Source of the DNA: Conoideocrella luteorostrata
Lineage: Eukaryota > Ascomycota > Sordariomycetes > Hypocreales > Clavicipitaceae
Direction of reading: 5' to 3'
Length of the DNA stretch: 56,692 bases
NCBI GenBank assembly: GCA_032433595.1
Contig: JASWJB010000292.1
Coordinates: 1 to 56,692 of the forward strand
Shown here one piece after another: positions 23,940-35,331 of the stretch. Within the stretch, counting starts at the first letter, position 1. Each line of letters begins with the position of its first letter. The notes under the pieces are model-generated. The model saw nothing but the letters and a program-made list of their open reading frames with translations. It was not told where the DNA came from and made no database searches. Position numbers and translations under genes: made by a program.

Positions 23940-26900
23940 GTCTGTCGAACCACTCTAGGTGTCTACCAACGGTTGACGAATAGTCTGCAGGGAGGATCGA
24001 AATCGATGGCATCATCCACGTTGGGCATTACTCCTGTGGGTATACGGAGTGCCGTACTATTGTACTCCGTGAAGCACCCAATATTCCTCCTGCCTGCCTT
24101 TACATAGTCCTGCCATGGAGCAATGCATTGTCAACCCGGCGTTGTTCCCTAGATATCAGGAGAGTGGTCCAAAGGACGGACGACTATTGTCTTTCTCTGG
24201 TGACTGGTCCGTGGCTGGAACTCTGTTTTGGCATCTGCTGCCGCCGTTTCTGCCCACATGTTGTAGAGAGCACGGAGCAGAGAGAGTGGTTATGCCGACA
24301 GAACTAAAGCATTTTAAACGGGATTTGTCTCCCCTCATTATTCGTACAAGCCGCTAAAACATCACGTCTCACCGTCTGGCGACGTTTGCCATTGCTGAGT
24401 TGGCAGTCGGTGACGGAGGTTACCTAGTACAGGTGCGCCGGGAGTTCCCTGCGGCTACGCTGTCCGTCATTTAAAGGAATCCATCCATACCAAAATGCCG
24501 GCAGATGAGAGGGGGTCAGCGTCTATCATCACTTAATAACAATTCATGTACGGAGTACGGGACATTATCCTGCTGACAGAGGAAATAAAGCGGTGGCGGT
24601 GTCCTTTAGTCTTAAAGTAGCTATTTGAAGCCTGCATCATGTCAAACAGATCTTGGTTCCAACTGCATCTGTATCGATTTTGTATGTAACAATATAATAT
24701 ATTACCCACATTTGAGTCTCCTCATGCCTCAGAGCATCCTGCATCTCATACAAAGAGGCAAGGGGAAGGCGTCAAATGGCCGCGGGGTATGGTGGTGGAT
24801 GATGCTAGCTCGACAAGTCTGCGGCGTGCTGATGGTGATGCTGGTCATGCCTCGGTCACTGCAGCCACCGGCTGGCGTTTCCACAAAGGCCGACATTTGG
24901 CTGGATGCTCGCGTTGAGCTCACGCGATTAATCACGGAGCTCTTGGCAGATCTGTGTGCGACATTGCTAATGCCCAGACTGGACAGGCGCCGGCAGCGCT
25001 GGGTCACTGTCTCGCCGACACTCACATACACCGTGAACTCGAGGCTGTCGACGCCGAATATGTTAGTACGTGCTTGTCAGGCGGGCTAGTTGCGGTGTGA
25101 GACCATTTTAGTCGTAAATGGTCGAGACCGAGGAATGCGAACTGCCGCACAACAGCTGTGTGATTCACCCGAGCCATCCGACCTGTGCTCCTCCAGTCAA
25201 GATCCCGCACACAAAGAAACGGGGCACGAAACGACTGATCTTGAAAAGCACGTCCAAAGGGAACAACTCTTGGCAGAAATGCCGATTGACCGGACAGAGA
25301 AAGCCACGGGGCCAGCTGTCATGGTAGCCATTGGATCGATTAAAATGCCACTTTCTCAAAGCACACACACAAGTCCGGACATGCATACAGCTCATGCAGA
25401 CATCGCGGAACAGTCGGAGGAGGGTATCGAACTGAACGGTGCATCCAGCAAGAGCAACAGGACATGACAAACTCCGCAGGATTGACCAATGTGCACAGGA
25501 GGGGCTCATCAGGCGCCATTACCAGCAGCCGAAACAGCCACCTGCTCCAGAGTCTAACGGATGAGATCTAGATCCACCAACCAGCAGCGGTTCATCACAC
25601 AGCTCCTGCAGCAGCTGCAGCAGAGGCAGAGACGCATTGCGAGTGCTGGTGGCACTTGGCATCCAGCCATACCACCGAGTATCCAATAGTCCTTTGATGG
25701 CATACGAAGAGCTGGCGAATAAAGTTCCGGGATATTTCAAGTCTTGACACTTCTGGCAAGAGACGGGCGCGCGCGCAAATTGGACAACGATATATGGCGG
25801 CGCACGACCACCTCCTTTTCATGGAAAGCGATGGATATGGCCAGCGCCGATCCCATTTATAAAGCACGAGGCTGACAAGAGTCGCGTGTGTGCTGTAGCA
25901 TTGTACGAGAACCCCAGTGAGGTTAATTTCCTGACGGGGCGAAAGAGCTAGGCTCATGGTTTGAGACGGTCTAGAGGCGCCAACGGAAAGGCCTCCAAAA
26001 CACTGATCCGGGCACAAAGTCTCACAGTAATGAACAGTACTTACCGCGCTGGCCAATCTCTTGGGAGCATAGTGCCGCCACGCGGGGGGGGGAGGGTTGT
26101 TGAACCTGTTACGGACATATTGTGTTTTGTAGTACGTAGGCTCTGCCGCACACGCTTCATCCAAAGTGGTGACCGTTTCGCATATACGCCGCAACGTACG
26201 GAGAACTTGCGGAGTATGCTATTTTGTTAGCTACTGAGAGGACTTGACGGCTCGCAGGGAAGAAAAGACTTTCCTTCTCCCGGTAAGGCATCAGTATCAT
26301 TCACTATTGGTACGGAAGGGAACCTGGGGATGCATTGGGTCCTGCGTGTGTCATGTGAATGCGCCGACCTTGGTGCATTCTTGCATGCACGTTCAAGACC
26401 GCCGGCAGAATCAATCGCACTCGCAGCTTTCCCAGGTTTAGCAAAGGGGACAGGCGCGAGTGCAGACGAACCCATGACGACATGGGAGCCGCATTGCCTT
26501 ATTGTTACTGGCTCTTATCCAGACCGCAGTGCGGCAAGCTACACAGGTGCAGGCATGGACAGCCACGCAGCCAAGCAGGCGAGTAGGCTGATGAGGCACC
26601 CGACATCTGGATCCTCCCATTCTTTGGCCCCATGGATTATAGCGCTAGTCACCTAAAAGTCTTGGCATCCAAGGGAGACGGCTTCGCTGGCGACCCGGGT
26701 CGGTACAAGTACATGCTGCCTTTGTACCTCCCGGCTGTTCCTTCCACTTGCGCATCGCAGCGCATCTTGGGCTCCGGCAGGCGTCATCACGTCTCTCTGC
26801 TTTCTGCGAATCAGGGTTGAAAGCGACACAAATTCGCCATGCAATTTACAAACTGAACTGTCGGGAAATCAATTTATGATGGAAGCGCTGCAGACATCAT

Positions 26901-29034
26901 ATACACCGGAAATACTCGCTACCAAGCGGCAATCCATCGCACTACGGAGTACAATACAAGGAATCGCCGACAAATCCTATCTTGTGATTGTTGATGTATT
27001 TTTTGGTACGGAGTACAGAGTATAGCAAAGTGCAGACTCTTGTCAATGCTGAAAATAGCATACAGCATCGCGTCTCTCTACTGCCCACTCCGTCCTCCAT
27101 ACACACATTACAAGTCAGCCCAGACTCGACTGTTAATTTCCCGCGTCTCCATCAAGTCCGGCTGGCCAGTCCGAAACCCCCACCGCCGGGTCGGCCAAAA
27201 CCCATCTTGACAAACATTCTAGGGGCAATTTCATTTAACCAGAGTTTTTTTCACGTCAAATTTCTCGTTCTGCCAAACCGAATGAACACTCATTGGCGGA
27301 ACATGGTCGCAACAGACCCATATGCCCGGTTTTCGCCAAGAGAGCCGACTTATATTTTGTACAGCGCGTTATTGACGAATTCCGGGGCGATGATTTACTG
27401 CTGTGACCATGCAGCACTGGTCGTGAAAGGTGGCTGCTATCGACATGGAAACGGCGTTCCATAGACAAAGGTGAACTGATCGAACACTATTACAATGCAT
27501 TACAATTCACAAATCCGCAAAGAAATGCACGTATACGTCATAAGCCGCAGAATACATCGAGACTGAGCGGAAGAACGCTGCAAAGGGAAACATCCGACAT
27601 CTCCACTTTCTTGGCGCGAAGAATGCCGCCGTCGCCGATTGTGGGCGCCTGATGAAGAATCGACGGGATTTGCAATTTTTTCTTCTTGTAGTCTCTCCTT
27701 TCCCCATATCTACGGGCACCTGCTCGGCGTACAGATGGCACAACGAGTAATGCACCGGGCGGTGGACGCTTGACGCGAGTGCCGACGAGGAATCGAGATG
27801 CTTTTCCTTCGACCCGCTCCGAGATGCGATGCACTTTCGGTACAGCCTTACCGACTTTTGGGTCAGTGTCCGTCTCCAGAAAAAAAAAAGATGAAAAAAT
27901 AAAAAAGCTATCAATCCAATCTTGATGTGGATCTTCAAACAGTAGCCAAAATAAACATGTTGATCCAAAGAGACGGAGATAGCTACGGAGGCCTTTGGAC
28001 ACGATGTTATTCATTCTTGTGTGATTGCCTACACTTGCCATCCAAGCCCCTTGTCTTTTGTTTCGACTTGTTTCCCCAGGCCATTGACCAGGGATACCGG
28101 CGCGGAGGTGCCTTCATCTCCTGGCTCTTTGTGGAGTCAGGATGCAGTCATTTCTTGAACAGAATTATCATAGTAATACGGAGTAGATCTGAATCCTTTG
28201 ACTCTTGTACTAGCTTGGCTCAACTCCAATGAGTATTCAACAAAGCTTGGCAAACCAACTTGTCGAGCACGAAGTAACAGCAATGAGGCGATATTGAGTC
28301 AACCTTACACTGCCGTGAATATGCCATGTCGTCTCCGTTCTGAGTAAAGAGTACCCCGGACGATATAGCAGCGCCTTGCGACAGGACAGCAACTTGCCGA
28401 CACGTTTTGATGTATTCTGTACGGAGTGCATGACGTGTTAACTTATACTGTATTGATACCAATCCCTTATCTTAATACCTCTCCCATTGAACATTCCGTG
28501 CCGTACTATATAATAGAGTGCTGTCTATATCTGATCGACAGTCCAATTCGCTGCACCTCCATCCAAACCATGAATTGCGGACTGATTTACCACGCGCAGA
28601 ATGCATCTGTAACTTGAACTCCAAACTTTGAACAGTGTTCAAAGATGCCATCCCTCCTCTCTCTGTCCCATGTTCACAGCTGCAAGGTACGTGGCCAACG
28701 TAAGCGCCACCTGCACGAAACACGCACGGCAGGATATGATGATCCCTTGCTCTGACACGCACGCCTGATTATGCGGACAACACCTTCCCGCCCCCAACCC
28801 AACCCAAACCAACCCAACAGACCACGTTGAAATACTATTTTAGGCGATGTGTTTCAAGTCCAATAACTACAGAGTAGTTATGCTGTTGGTACCAGTAGTA
28901 GTATTTGGCGACGCGGAAAAGCCAAGCCCCGACCGAGGCCTACACTACACACCGAGCAGCTATATTCGGAGCCTGCGCCACCAGGAATTATAAGTTTCCA
29001 AATTGCGCATGATTGGGGGTTGTATCTGCTGCTG

Positions 29035-29057
29035 TACTCCGTACTACGTACGGAGTA
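29035..29057. repeat. Inverted pair of the dispersed word (10-bp arms, 3-nt spacer)
   Basis: TACTCCGTAC followed after TAC by GTACGGAGTA: a perfect 10-bp inverted repeat built from two copies of the dispersed word. Intergenic. Confidence 0.9.
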
Positions 29058-29994
29058 GAGTTGGCAACAAAGAGATCCGCCCGTCTGCCCCTCGCACTCA
29101 TCCTTGTTTGATTACTACTACATGGTATTGGGGTCTGTGCATGCTTTTCGTGCAGCGCTCGTTATGAGAAGGTGCTCGCTCTTCCCTGAAGACGCAGAGT
29201 TTGATATTTATCACAGACGGGGTTCAATTTGTTTAGTTCAGAGACCAGGGCTGTATTTCTTGTTTAGGAGGAGGTGCGCGAAGCGATGTCTTGAACGTAA
29301 CAATGATTACCAACCGGAATGATGAATCATGTTTTGCATTATGACACTGCTCCTTGGAGAGGGCGTTTCTGTTTCCCTCGCCTGCGTAACTAACTAGTTT
29401 CCGAAGATGGCTGACGAATGTTGCTGGATGCTGTGGCCTGAACACTTAACTACCGACTTTTGCAAGAACAGTGGCAGCACTTTCAAGAGGGAGAGCGAGG
29501 ACCGGGGATCTGGCGAGTTCATGACTGGCAAAATAAAGGAACAAGACCAAGTGGCATCCGAAAGAGTTATGTATTGGCTACAACTTCTGCTAGAAGCTAC
29601 GATGCGTATTATGCTTCTGGGCTGCGAATGAAATGAGTATTCACCCGGTCCGTCTCTCGGTAACAGTAGCTCTGATTAATCCTCTCAGAGCACGACTGAA
29701 CTCTTCTCCATATCCATTTAGCTAGAAATTCAAAATCAAGGAATGCATGCAAATGTAGTTCTTTCTCCAAACGCCAAGCACCTTGGCTATTTTCTCATAG
29801 CCAAATCTCATCAAATATCGGCATGAGCGAGCCCTTGATATCTAATTGTGAATTTGTCCATGCCAAAACGAATCGGTATATCGGTTTTAATCCCCGTCCT
29901 TGTTTAGTGTAGCAAAGACTGACCTGCCTGTCTACGTAACTCTTCCACCTCTCCCGTACCAATGGTGAATACGTCCAGTGCCTGGTTGGGGCAC

Positions 29995-32115
29995 CTAGCC
30001 CATAGCCTTAAACTTTGGTGGCGGAACAGGAGTTACCTTGTTCTTGTTGTTCTTACTTGTTTGTGCACTTGGCGGCGGGCTCTGCTCCGTGTCTGCGATG
30101 GCGGTCTTGTTCTTGCGATTCTTTGACGTTTTTCCGTCCTTGCTTGCAACGGGCGTAGATGCAACGACGGGGCGAGGAACTGGCACGGGAGACACCTTCT
30201 GAAGCTGAGACGACCCTGGAATTACGGGGACAGGAACAGCTGTCTGGACAGCCACGGGAACTGGTGTCTGAGCGTTTTTTGACTTGGACTTCGAGGCTGG
30301 GGTGGATGTTGTTGCCTGCGAAGAGGGAAGAGCCGGGGGGACGATCAACGTCTGCTTTCCGGTAGTAGTAGAAGACGGCTCGTCGGAACCGAGATCTGGA
30401 CTTCCGTCTCTTTTGGTCCTTGGCTTCTTTGATTTGGCTTTGGCAGACAGATTCTCCTCCATAAGCTGCTCTGCTGCTGCTGCTGCCTCATCTTCTGACA
30501 GCTTTCTCTTGCCCTTGCGAACCTTGTCCAATTCTTGTTCTTTATGTTTCTTTCTCTTCTCTTTTTTATCTGCTTTGGATTGTGCGGAGCTTGATGGAAC
30601 AGCTAGAGCAGGAGCATCTGTCATTTCTGTGTCCTTTTCAACGTCAGAGTCAGCATCCTGTCCAATTTGACCCATTGGGGTGTTGACGCCAAATGGTTGA
30701 TATCTAGCTTTTAGACCCTTTGGCTGTGCACGAGCTGGAGGTTTCGGGGCCGGTCCCCTAGATGATGTGCTAAACTGTGCTTCTCCAAGCTGGGTAATTT
30801 TCTTGACTTGCATGACCTGGTCAATACGTCGAGGAGCTGTAGGGTCATGGTTAGTCAAAGGGTCATTGAATGATTGTGTTCCAAAACTAAACTTACCTGA
30901 TTTATATCGAGCTCCATCAGCAGATGGGATGAGAATTTGTATTGAGCTCTTGGGGGTCATGTTGTCAAAAGAAACGCCATAGTCTTCACCATTGTGTGAG
31001 AAGACTCTATCTCCACTGTTGGACTGACTCATAGGTATCTCCATGTTCTGCACGACAGAAATAGGTACGTTGGCGGGTACTGTAAAGTACCAAATTTGTT
31101 TGCCTTGCATGTTGGCTTGGGTACAAAGTCGAGCCACATCCCGCCCGTTGGCGCCGTCATCACTCTTGCGAAGAACGAAATCGGGAGCAATGAAGTTGGA
31201 CAAAGAAACCTGGCTGCCACGCTCACGATCAGCGATGTGCATCGATTCGTCTGCATCCGATGCCTCAGAATTGGAGGGTGGCGTGTTTCCTTTCTTGCTT
31301 GACCTAGCAACAGCTGTATCTACTTCTTCGTCGCTGTCCTCACTGGAGCTAGTGTCTGAAGTGTTGGATGATGTCTTGCCATTGACTGCCTTTTTAGCTG
31401 GGTTTGATGCTACTGAAGCCTTGGGACTGCTCTCTTCGTCACTTCCGGAGTCGCTTTCGGAGTCGCTTTCGGAGTCGCTTTCGCTTGCGCTAGAGCTAGA
31501 CTGTTCATTTGTTGAAATAGAGGTGTTGCGTTCTGCTATAATCTTCTTCCCTGGCGCTTCATCGTCGCCACTGTCGCTTTCGTCCGATCCAGAGCCAGAA
31601 GAGCTCGTGGTGGATGTAGTCGTAGATTTCAGAGATACTCCGTTGGCTCTCACTTTCTGTTCACTTTGCCCAGGCTCGGGCTCGGACTCGGACTCGGACT
31701 CAGATTCAGATTCTTCTGAAGGGGAGACTTCGCGTTGAACTGGCTGAGCCTTTTTGCCAGCAGCGCTGTTCTTGGCTGCTGATCGCCGTTCGTCATCGCT
31801 GTCGGCAATTTCTCCTTCCTTGAGGTGTGTTTTGGACGTCCCATGTGAAGTTTTGACAGCTTGGGGAGCTAGTTTTCGTAGAAAGTCAGAGCCCTCATCA
31901 TCGCTGCTGCCACTGCTACTACCGCTGTCGCTATCGTCTTCATCATCGTTGCTGCCGAAAATGCTTTTATCAGCGTTGCCTGCTTCCTTCTTGATTGTGG
32001 CTGCTAATTTCTGAACCGGGCGTTTGTTGTACTGAGCTCCACCACTAAGACCCCTTTTTGTGTCTTCAATGTGTTTGCTCAGCGAGTGCACTTTGTAAGG
32101 GCCCTTAGGTGCCAT
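29995..32115 (-). CDS. rpa34: RNA polymerase I subunit RPA34 (RPA34.5 domain)
   Basis: Two exons (32115-30897, 30836-29995), 686 residues. Residues about 60-300 are serine/aspartate/glutamate-rich (repeated SESDSES). The conserved part begins near residue 305 (FIAPDFVLRKSDD), continues through GKQIWYFTVPANVPISVVQNMEIP and ends after the intron in APRRIDQVMQVKKI, the pattern of the RPA34.5 dimerisation domain. The C-terminus is lysine-rich (KADKKEKRKKHKEQELDKV) and P/V/T-rich. RPA34 pairs with RPA49 as a TFIIF-like module of nucleolar Pol I, aiding initiation and elongation of rRNA transcription. The long acidic insert is unusual compared with yeast. The 60-nt intron is in frame and stop-free, so retention adds 20 residues. 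MAPKGPYK is chosen as start; an in-frame ATG lies 48 codons upstream (32259). Confidence 0.82.
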   Translation of the reverse strand: MAPKGPYKVHSLSKHIEDTKRGLSGGAQYNKRPVQKLAATIKKEAGNADKSIFGSNDDEDDSDSGSSSGSSDDEGSDFLRKLAPQAVKTSHGTSKTHLKEGEIADSDDERRSAAKNSAAGKKAQPVQREVSPSEESESESESESEPEPGQSEQKVRANGVSLKSTTTSTTSSSGSGSDESDSGDDEAPGKKIIAERNTSISTNEQSSSSASESDSESDSESDSGSDEESSPKASVASNPAKKAVNGKTSSNTSDTSSSEDSDEEVDTAVARSSKKGNTPPSNSEASDADESMHIADRERGSQVSLSNFIAPDFVLRKSDDGANGRDVARLCTQANMQGKQIWYFTVPANVPISVVQNMEIPMSQSNSGDRVFSHNGEDYGVSFDNMTPKSSIQILIPSADGARYKSGKFSFGTQSFNDPLTNHDPTAPRRIDQVMQVKKITQLGEAQFSTSSRGPAPKPPARAQPKGLKARYQPFGVNTPMGQIGQDADSDVEKDTEMTDAPALAVPSSSAQSKADKKEKRKKHKEQELDKVRKGKRKLSEDEAAAAAEQLMEENLSAKAKSKKPRTKRDGSPDLGSDEPSSTTTGKQTLIVPPALPSSQATTSTPASKSKSKNAQTPVPVAVQTAVPVPVIPGSSQLQKVSPVPVPRPVVASTPVASKDGKTSKNRKNKTAIADTEQSPPPSAQTSKNNKNKVTPVPPPKFKAMG

Positions 32116-32515
32116 GTTGAGCAATTGGTATGCACGCGAGTGACCGTTGCGACACCTCGAGTCGGTGTTGCCCCAAGTTGCTGAAAGTGAGGTGGGTTGA
32201 AGCAAAAAGTTTCGAGAAAGCTGCGAAATTTCGGCGACGACCCTGCATCTGCTCCACATTTCCGCCTTTACTCCGTACAGGTGTAGGCTAGTTAGTTAGT
32301 TATTCACCGTCTATAGTGAAAAGTAGTTACTCCGTACTGAAGCGTAATTCCTCGTTATCGATAAGCCATCCCGCCCATACGCCTCGTCGAACAGACTCGG
32401 AGATTTATCCTGACAACGAGAGGATTCCGATAAGTATCGACATAGGTTCATTGCGCATTGGTCATCGTCATGGTCACCCCATCGCCAACTTTGCCCTGAT
32501 TCCCGACACTCAAAC
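32116..32515. promoter_or_regulatory. Bidirectional promoter of rpa34 and grc3
   Basis: 400 bp between two divergent start codons. It contains two same-direction copies of TACTCCGTAC, at 32269-32278 and 32328-32337, 59 bp apart, and a GTTAGTTAGTTA run between them. Both flanking genes act in rRNA synthesis or processing, so shared control is plausible. Confidence 0.6.
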
Positions 32516-34995
32516 ATGTCTTCCGCTAGCAAGCGTCGCAAACTGGGCGGCCAAGGCCCGCCTCAATGTACGTTCGTTGTGTTGTTCGTATACTCGTATA
32601 CTTGTGCTAAAAGCTCAATTATGATTTTGGCGTCCTCAATGCCAACAGCTATCTAACATGAGATGCAGCCGCGGCCAGCGCCGTTAGTGCCATTGCTGCT
32701 CGACGGCGACTCGTGGCATCCGCCGTGGAAAACCAAGGCAGCTCCGCAGAGCCATTGACGCCGAACACAAACGCTTTCAGCGCTCTCCAATCACTTATGC
32801 CAAGTAAAGAGGCTGAAAAATCACCTAAGAGGAGTGCTAAGCAGAGTTACCTACGCCGTAATGACAGCAATCGGCCAAGTGGCCCGGTAACTCCCAAAGG
32901 TGTCAGGTAAGATGGCTAATGATGATGATTTTCACATCAGTTATGTGTTCTAACGATTCAACAAAGCCACACCACCGATACCGTAGTTACTAATACGGCG
33001 TCGTCAGCTTCGTCTTCTCAGCAACCCGTGACAAGCTATTCATCCTTTGAGTTATCAAGAAATAACCATCGTATCAAAGCAAATGGCATCATGGAAATTG
33101 AGGTGGATGAAAGCGAAGTATACCTACCCAAATACATTTTTCTTGTGGCATGTAATCACAAACGAACGCCAGGCTAATACCGGAGTATAGCGATTTGTAG
33201 TCCTCGGAAGCTTTGGAATCCGTGTCACGCGAGGCGAAGTGAAAATGGCTGGCGCGACATTACGCGCCTCCGAGAGTATTTTTTGGGTTCACGCTCCACA
33301 CTGCTTAGCTCTGCCTGTCATACGAACCACCCAAGATTCCAGGCTAGAATTACACAGTGATTCTAATTTGATTTATCTGAGAAAGCTTGGACGTCTTTCG
33401 CCGCTGCTCAGGAAAATGTGGAATGAGCCAGCTGATGCTGATGGCGACGCTGCGGCCGGCAGATCGTTCAAATTTGTATGTGTCTATCGACTTATGATGG
33501 CTGGATACCGGCATGGCTAACATAGCTGAAGATTTCAACTTCTTCTGATGCTCCTAAGCGATGTATCATTCAGGAATTGGCCTCTCCGCCAGAATGGAAC
33601 AGGATGATGGATTCTGTACTTCCATCTGAGGTGGCTTTGACTTTTTCAAAACGGCCGTGTACAGCTTTTATCTGTGGACCAAAATCTGCAGGCAAGTCGA
33701 CCTTTGCGCGATTACTGACAAATCGACTTTTGACGTCATCACACGGTAATACAAAAGCGGTAATCGTCCTTGATCTTGACCCTGGGCAGCCCGAATTTGC
33801 GCCTCCAGGCACGCTTTCGTTGATCCGCGTCTCAAGACCAAACTTTGGGGCACCATTCACTCACACGACCTTCGATGACCCTAGTAACAAGATTTTAAGG
33901 TGCCATGCGCTGGCATCCGTGACGCCCGCCTCTGCGCCAGATCTGTTTGTTGCATGTGCTACGGAGTTATATGAGACTTATCTACGGTCATATCGCAAGT
34001 GCCCCCTAGTAATCAATACTCCAGGTTGGATTCTAGGCACCGGTCAAGATTTGTTAGTGGAGCTAATAACAAAGATTCGCCCTGCGGAAGTCATCTACAT
34101 GTCGCAAGATGGGCCCGCCGACGTCGTCGACGTCCTTAAAGCTGCGACAAAACAAAAATTCACCACACTTCCATCACAGCCTTCGGAGTTCATGTCTCGG
34201 ACTGCCGCACATTTCCGATCAATGCAAATGATGTCTTACTTTCATTCGCAAACTGTATCCGATGCCAGCTGGACCAAAGCGTCGTCAATAAAGTGGCTGA
34301 CTCAACCTCTCACATCAGTGAGGCCATACTTGGTTCAATATGAAGGCAAGAATTCGGGTATAATGGGAATTCTTTCTTACGATTTCCAAACGCCGCCAGA
34401 TTTATTGGCGGCCTCTATTGACGGATCAATAGTTGCTATCGTGGAGATAGAGGAGCTGGCAGCATTTCGAGAATTTGGTAAAGAATTTGGGCGAAGTGAC
34501 AAAGCTGACGCTGGCACTGGAGCACAAATCAAGATACACAAGACCCGCGACGGCCTGCCATATATCGTCAACTCAGCAGACTCCAAGCTGGACCCTCGAC
34601 ACTGCCGAACAGTCGGACTAGCTCTGATTCGTGGCATTGATACGCAAAATAGGACCTTGCAAGTCATTACACCATTACCTATAGCTAGCCTAGAGCAGAT
34701 CAGATCAGGGGGCAGAAGGATTGCTCTGGTACATGGGAACTTTGATAGTCCTCATTGGGCATATACGGAAGATCTCTATGATAAATCTACTCAGGACGAC
34801 TTGGCAGAAAATGAACTTCAAATATCGGACGGAGACACCAGTGAAGAAGAAGAAAACCAGGAAACCGCCCAGGCAAACCCCAGCAATATATCTACCGTGC
34901 CTTGGATCGAGACTTTGAAAGGCAACCAGAAACGACCCGTGGGATCACGAGTTTGGCGGGTCAGAAGGGACCTGGGGCGAAATCATACTGATTAA
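32516..34995 (+). CDS. grc3: Polynucleotide 5'-hydroxyl kinase Grc3
   Basis: Five exons (32516-32567, 32669-32906, 32967-33117, 33191-33475, 33532-34995), 729 residues. The N-terminus is basic (SKRRKL). Family blocks follow: RFVVLGSFGIRVTRGEV, AGATLRASESIFWVHAPHCLALPVIR and LGRLSPL. The kinase domain opens with Walker A CGPKSAGKSTFARLL near residue 290, followed by VLDLDPGQPEF (lid/base region of Clp1/Grc3 kinases) and NTPGWILGTGQDLL. Grc3 phosphorylates the 5'-OH left by the endonuclease Las1 when ITS2 of pre-rRNA is cut, and is also linked to Pol I termination, in the nucleolus. The last intron could end at either of two AGs; GAAG at 33531 gives FKFISTSSDAPKRC, which fits better. The C-terminus is acidic then basic. 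Confidence 0.9.
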
Positions 34996-35293
34996 AGGTG
35001 GATGAGTCTGGTGCTCAATACATTCGTTTCTGAAGTATGTGATCTGTCGGGGGGACTGAGATGCATCTATTTTGCATTCTGGTAACTCCATACTTTTCTG
35101 GATAAAATATACAGCGGTGTCATTTATAAAACGATAATAGTCTAGAACATGTCATATCGGAAAAGCAAACGAAGCCGGTCCAGCCAGGAAGATGGGCTGA
35201 TCGCTCTTCAATCCATAACAATACACAAGGAAAATAAGAGAACCAGGCGATTATAAACAAATGTCCAAAGCCCCTTTACGATAATAATGGACA

Positions 35294-35331
35294 ATATTTC
35301 TAGCTGATAATTCATTATCAGCTAGAAATAT
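35294..35331. repeat. Perfect 18-bp inverted repeat with 2-nt spacer
   Basis: Left arm 35294-35311 (ATATTTCTAGCTGATAAT) and right arm 35314-35331 are exact reverse complements separated by TC. Transcribed, it would form an 18-bp hairpin. It lies 300 bp after the grc3 stop codon and may fall in its 3' untranslated region or just beyond. The arms are AT-rich and unrelated to the dispersed word. Confidence 0.92.

Larger units (their letters stand above)
21973..29994. other. 8-kb gene-poor region
   Basis: Starts with the AUR1 promoter, including a strongly purine-rich stretch at 22330-22620. No convincing gene follows. The longest frames (22175-22687 -, 23078-23680 +, 25595-26194 -, 27507-28041 -) lack domains, splice logic and protein-like composition. 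Small frames at 25090-25467 (+) and 29407-29631 (+) cannot be excluded. The dispersed word TACGGAGTA occurs here at 22887, 23924, 24043, 24063, 24549, 26943, 27007, 28177, 28420 and 29035. A CCAAC-rich run lies at 28792-28818. I see no transposase, reverse transcriptase or terminal repeats. Confidence 0.6.

Noticed and set aside
25595..26194. 199-codon open frame on the minus strand
   Set aside because: Composition is rich in Cys, Arg and Trp as in random GC-balanced sequence, with no domain, no splice logic, and an alanine run from a CAG/CTG repeat at its end.
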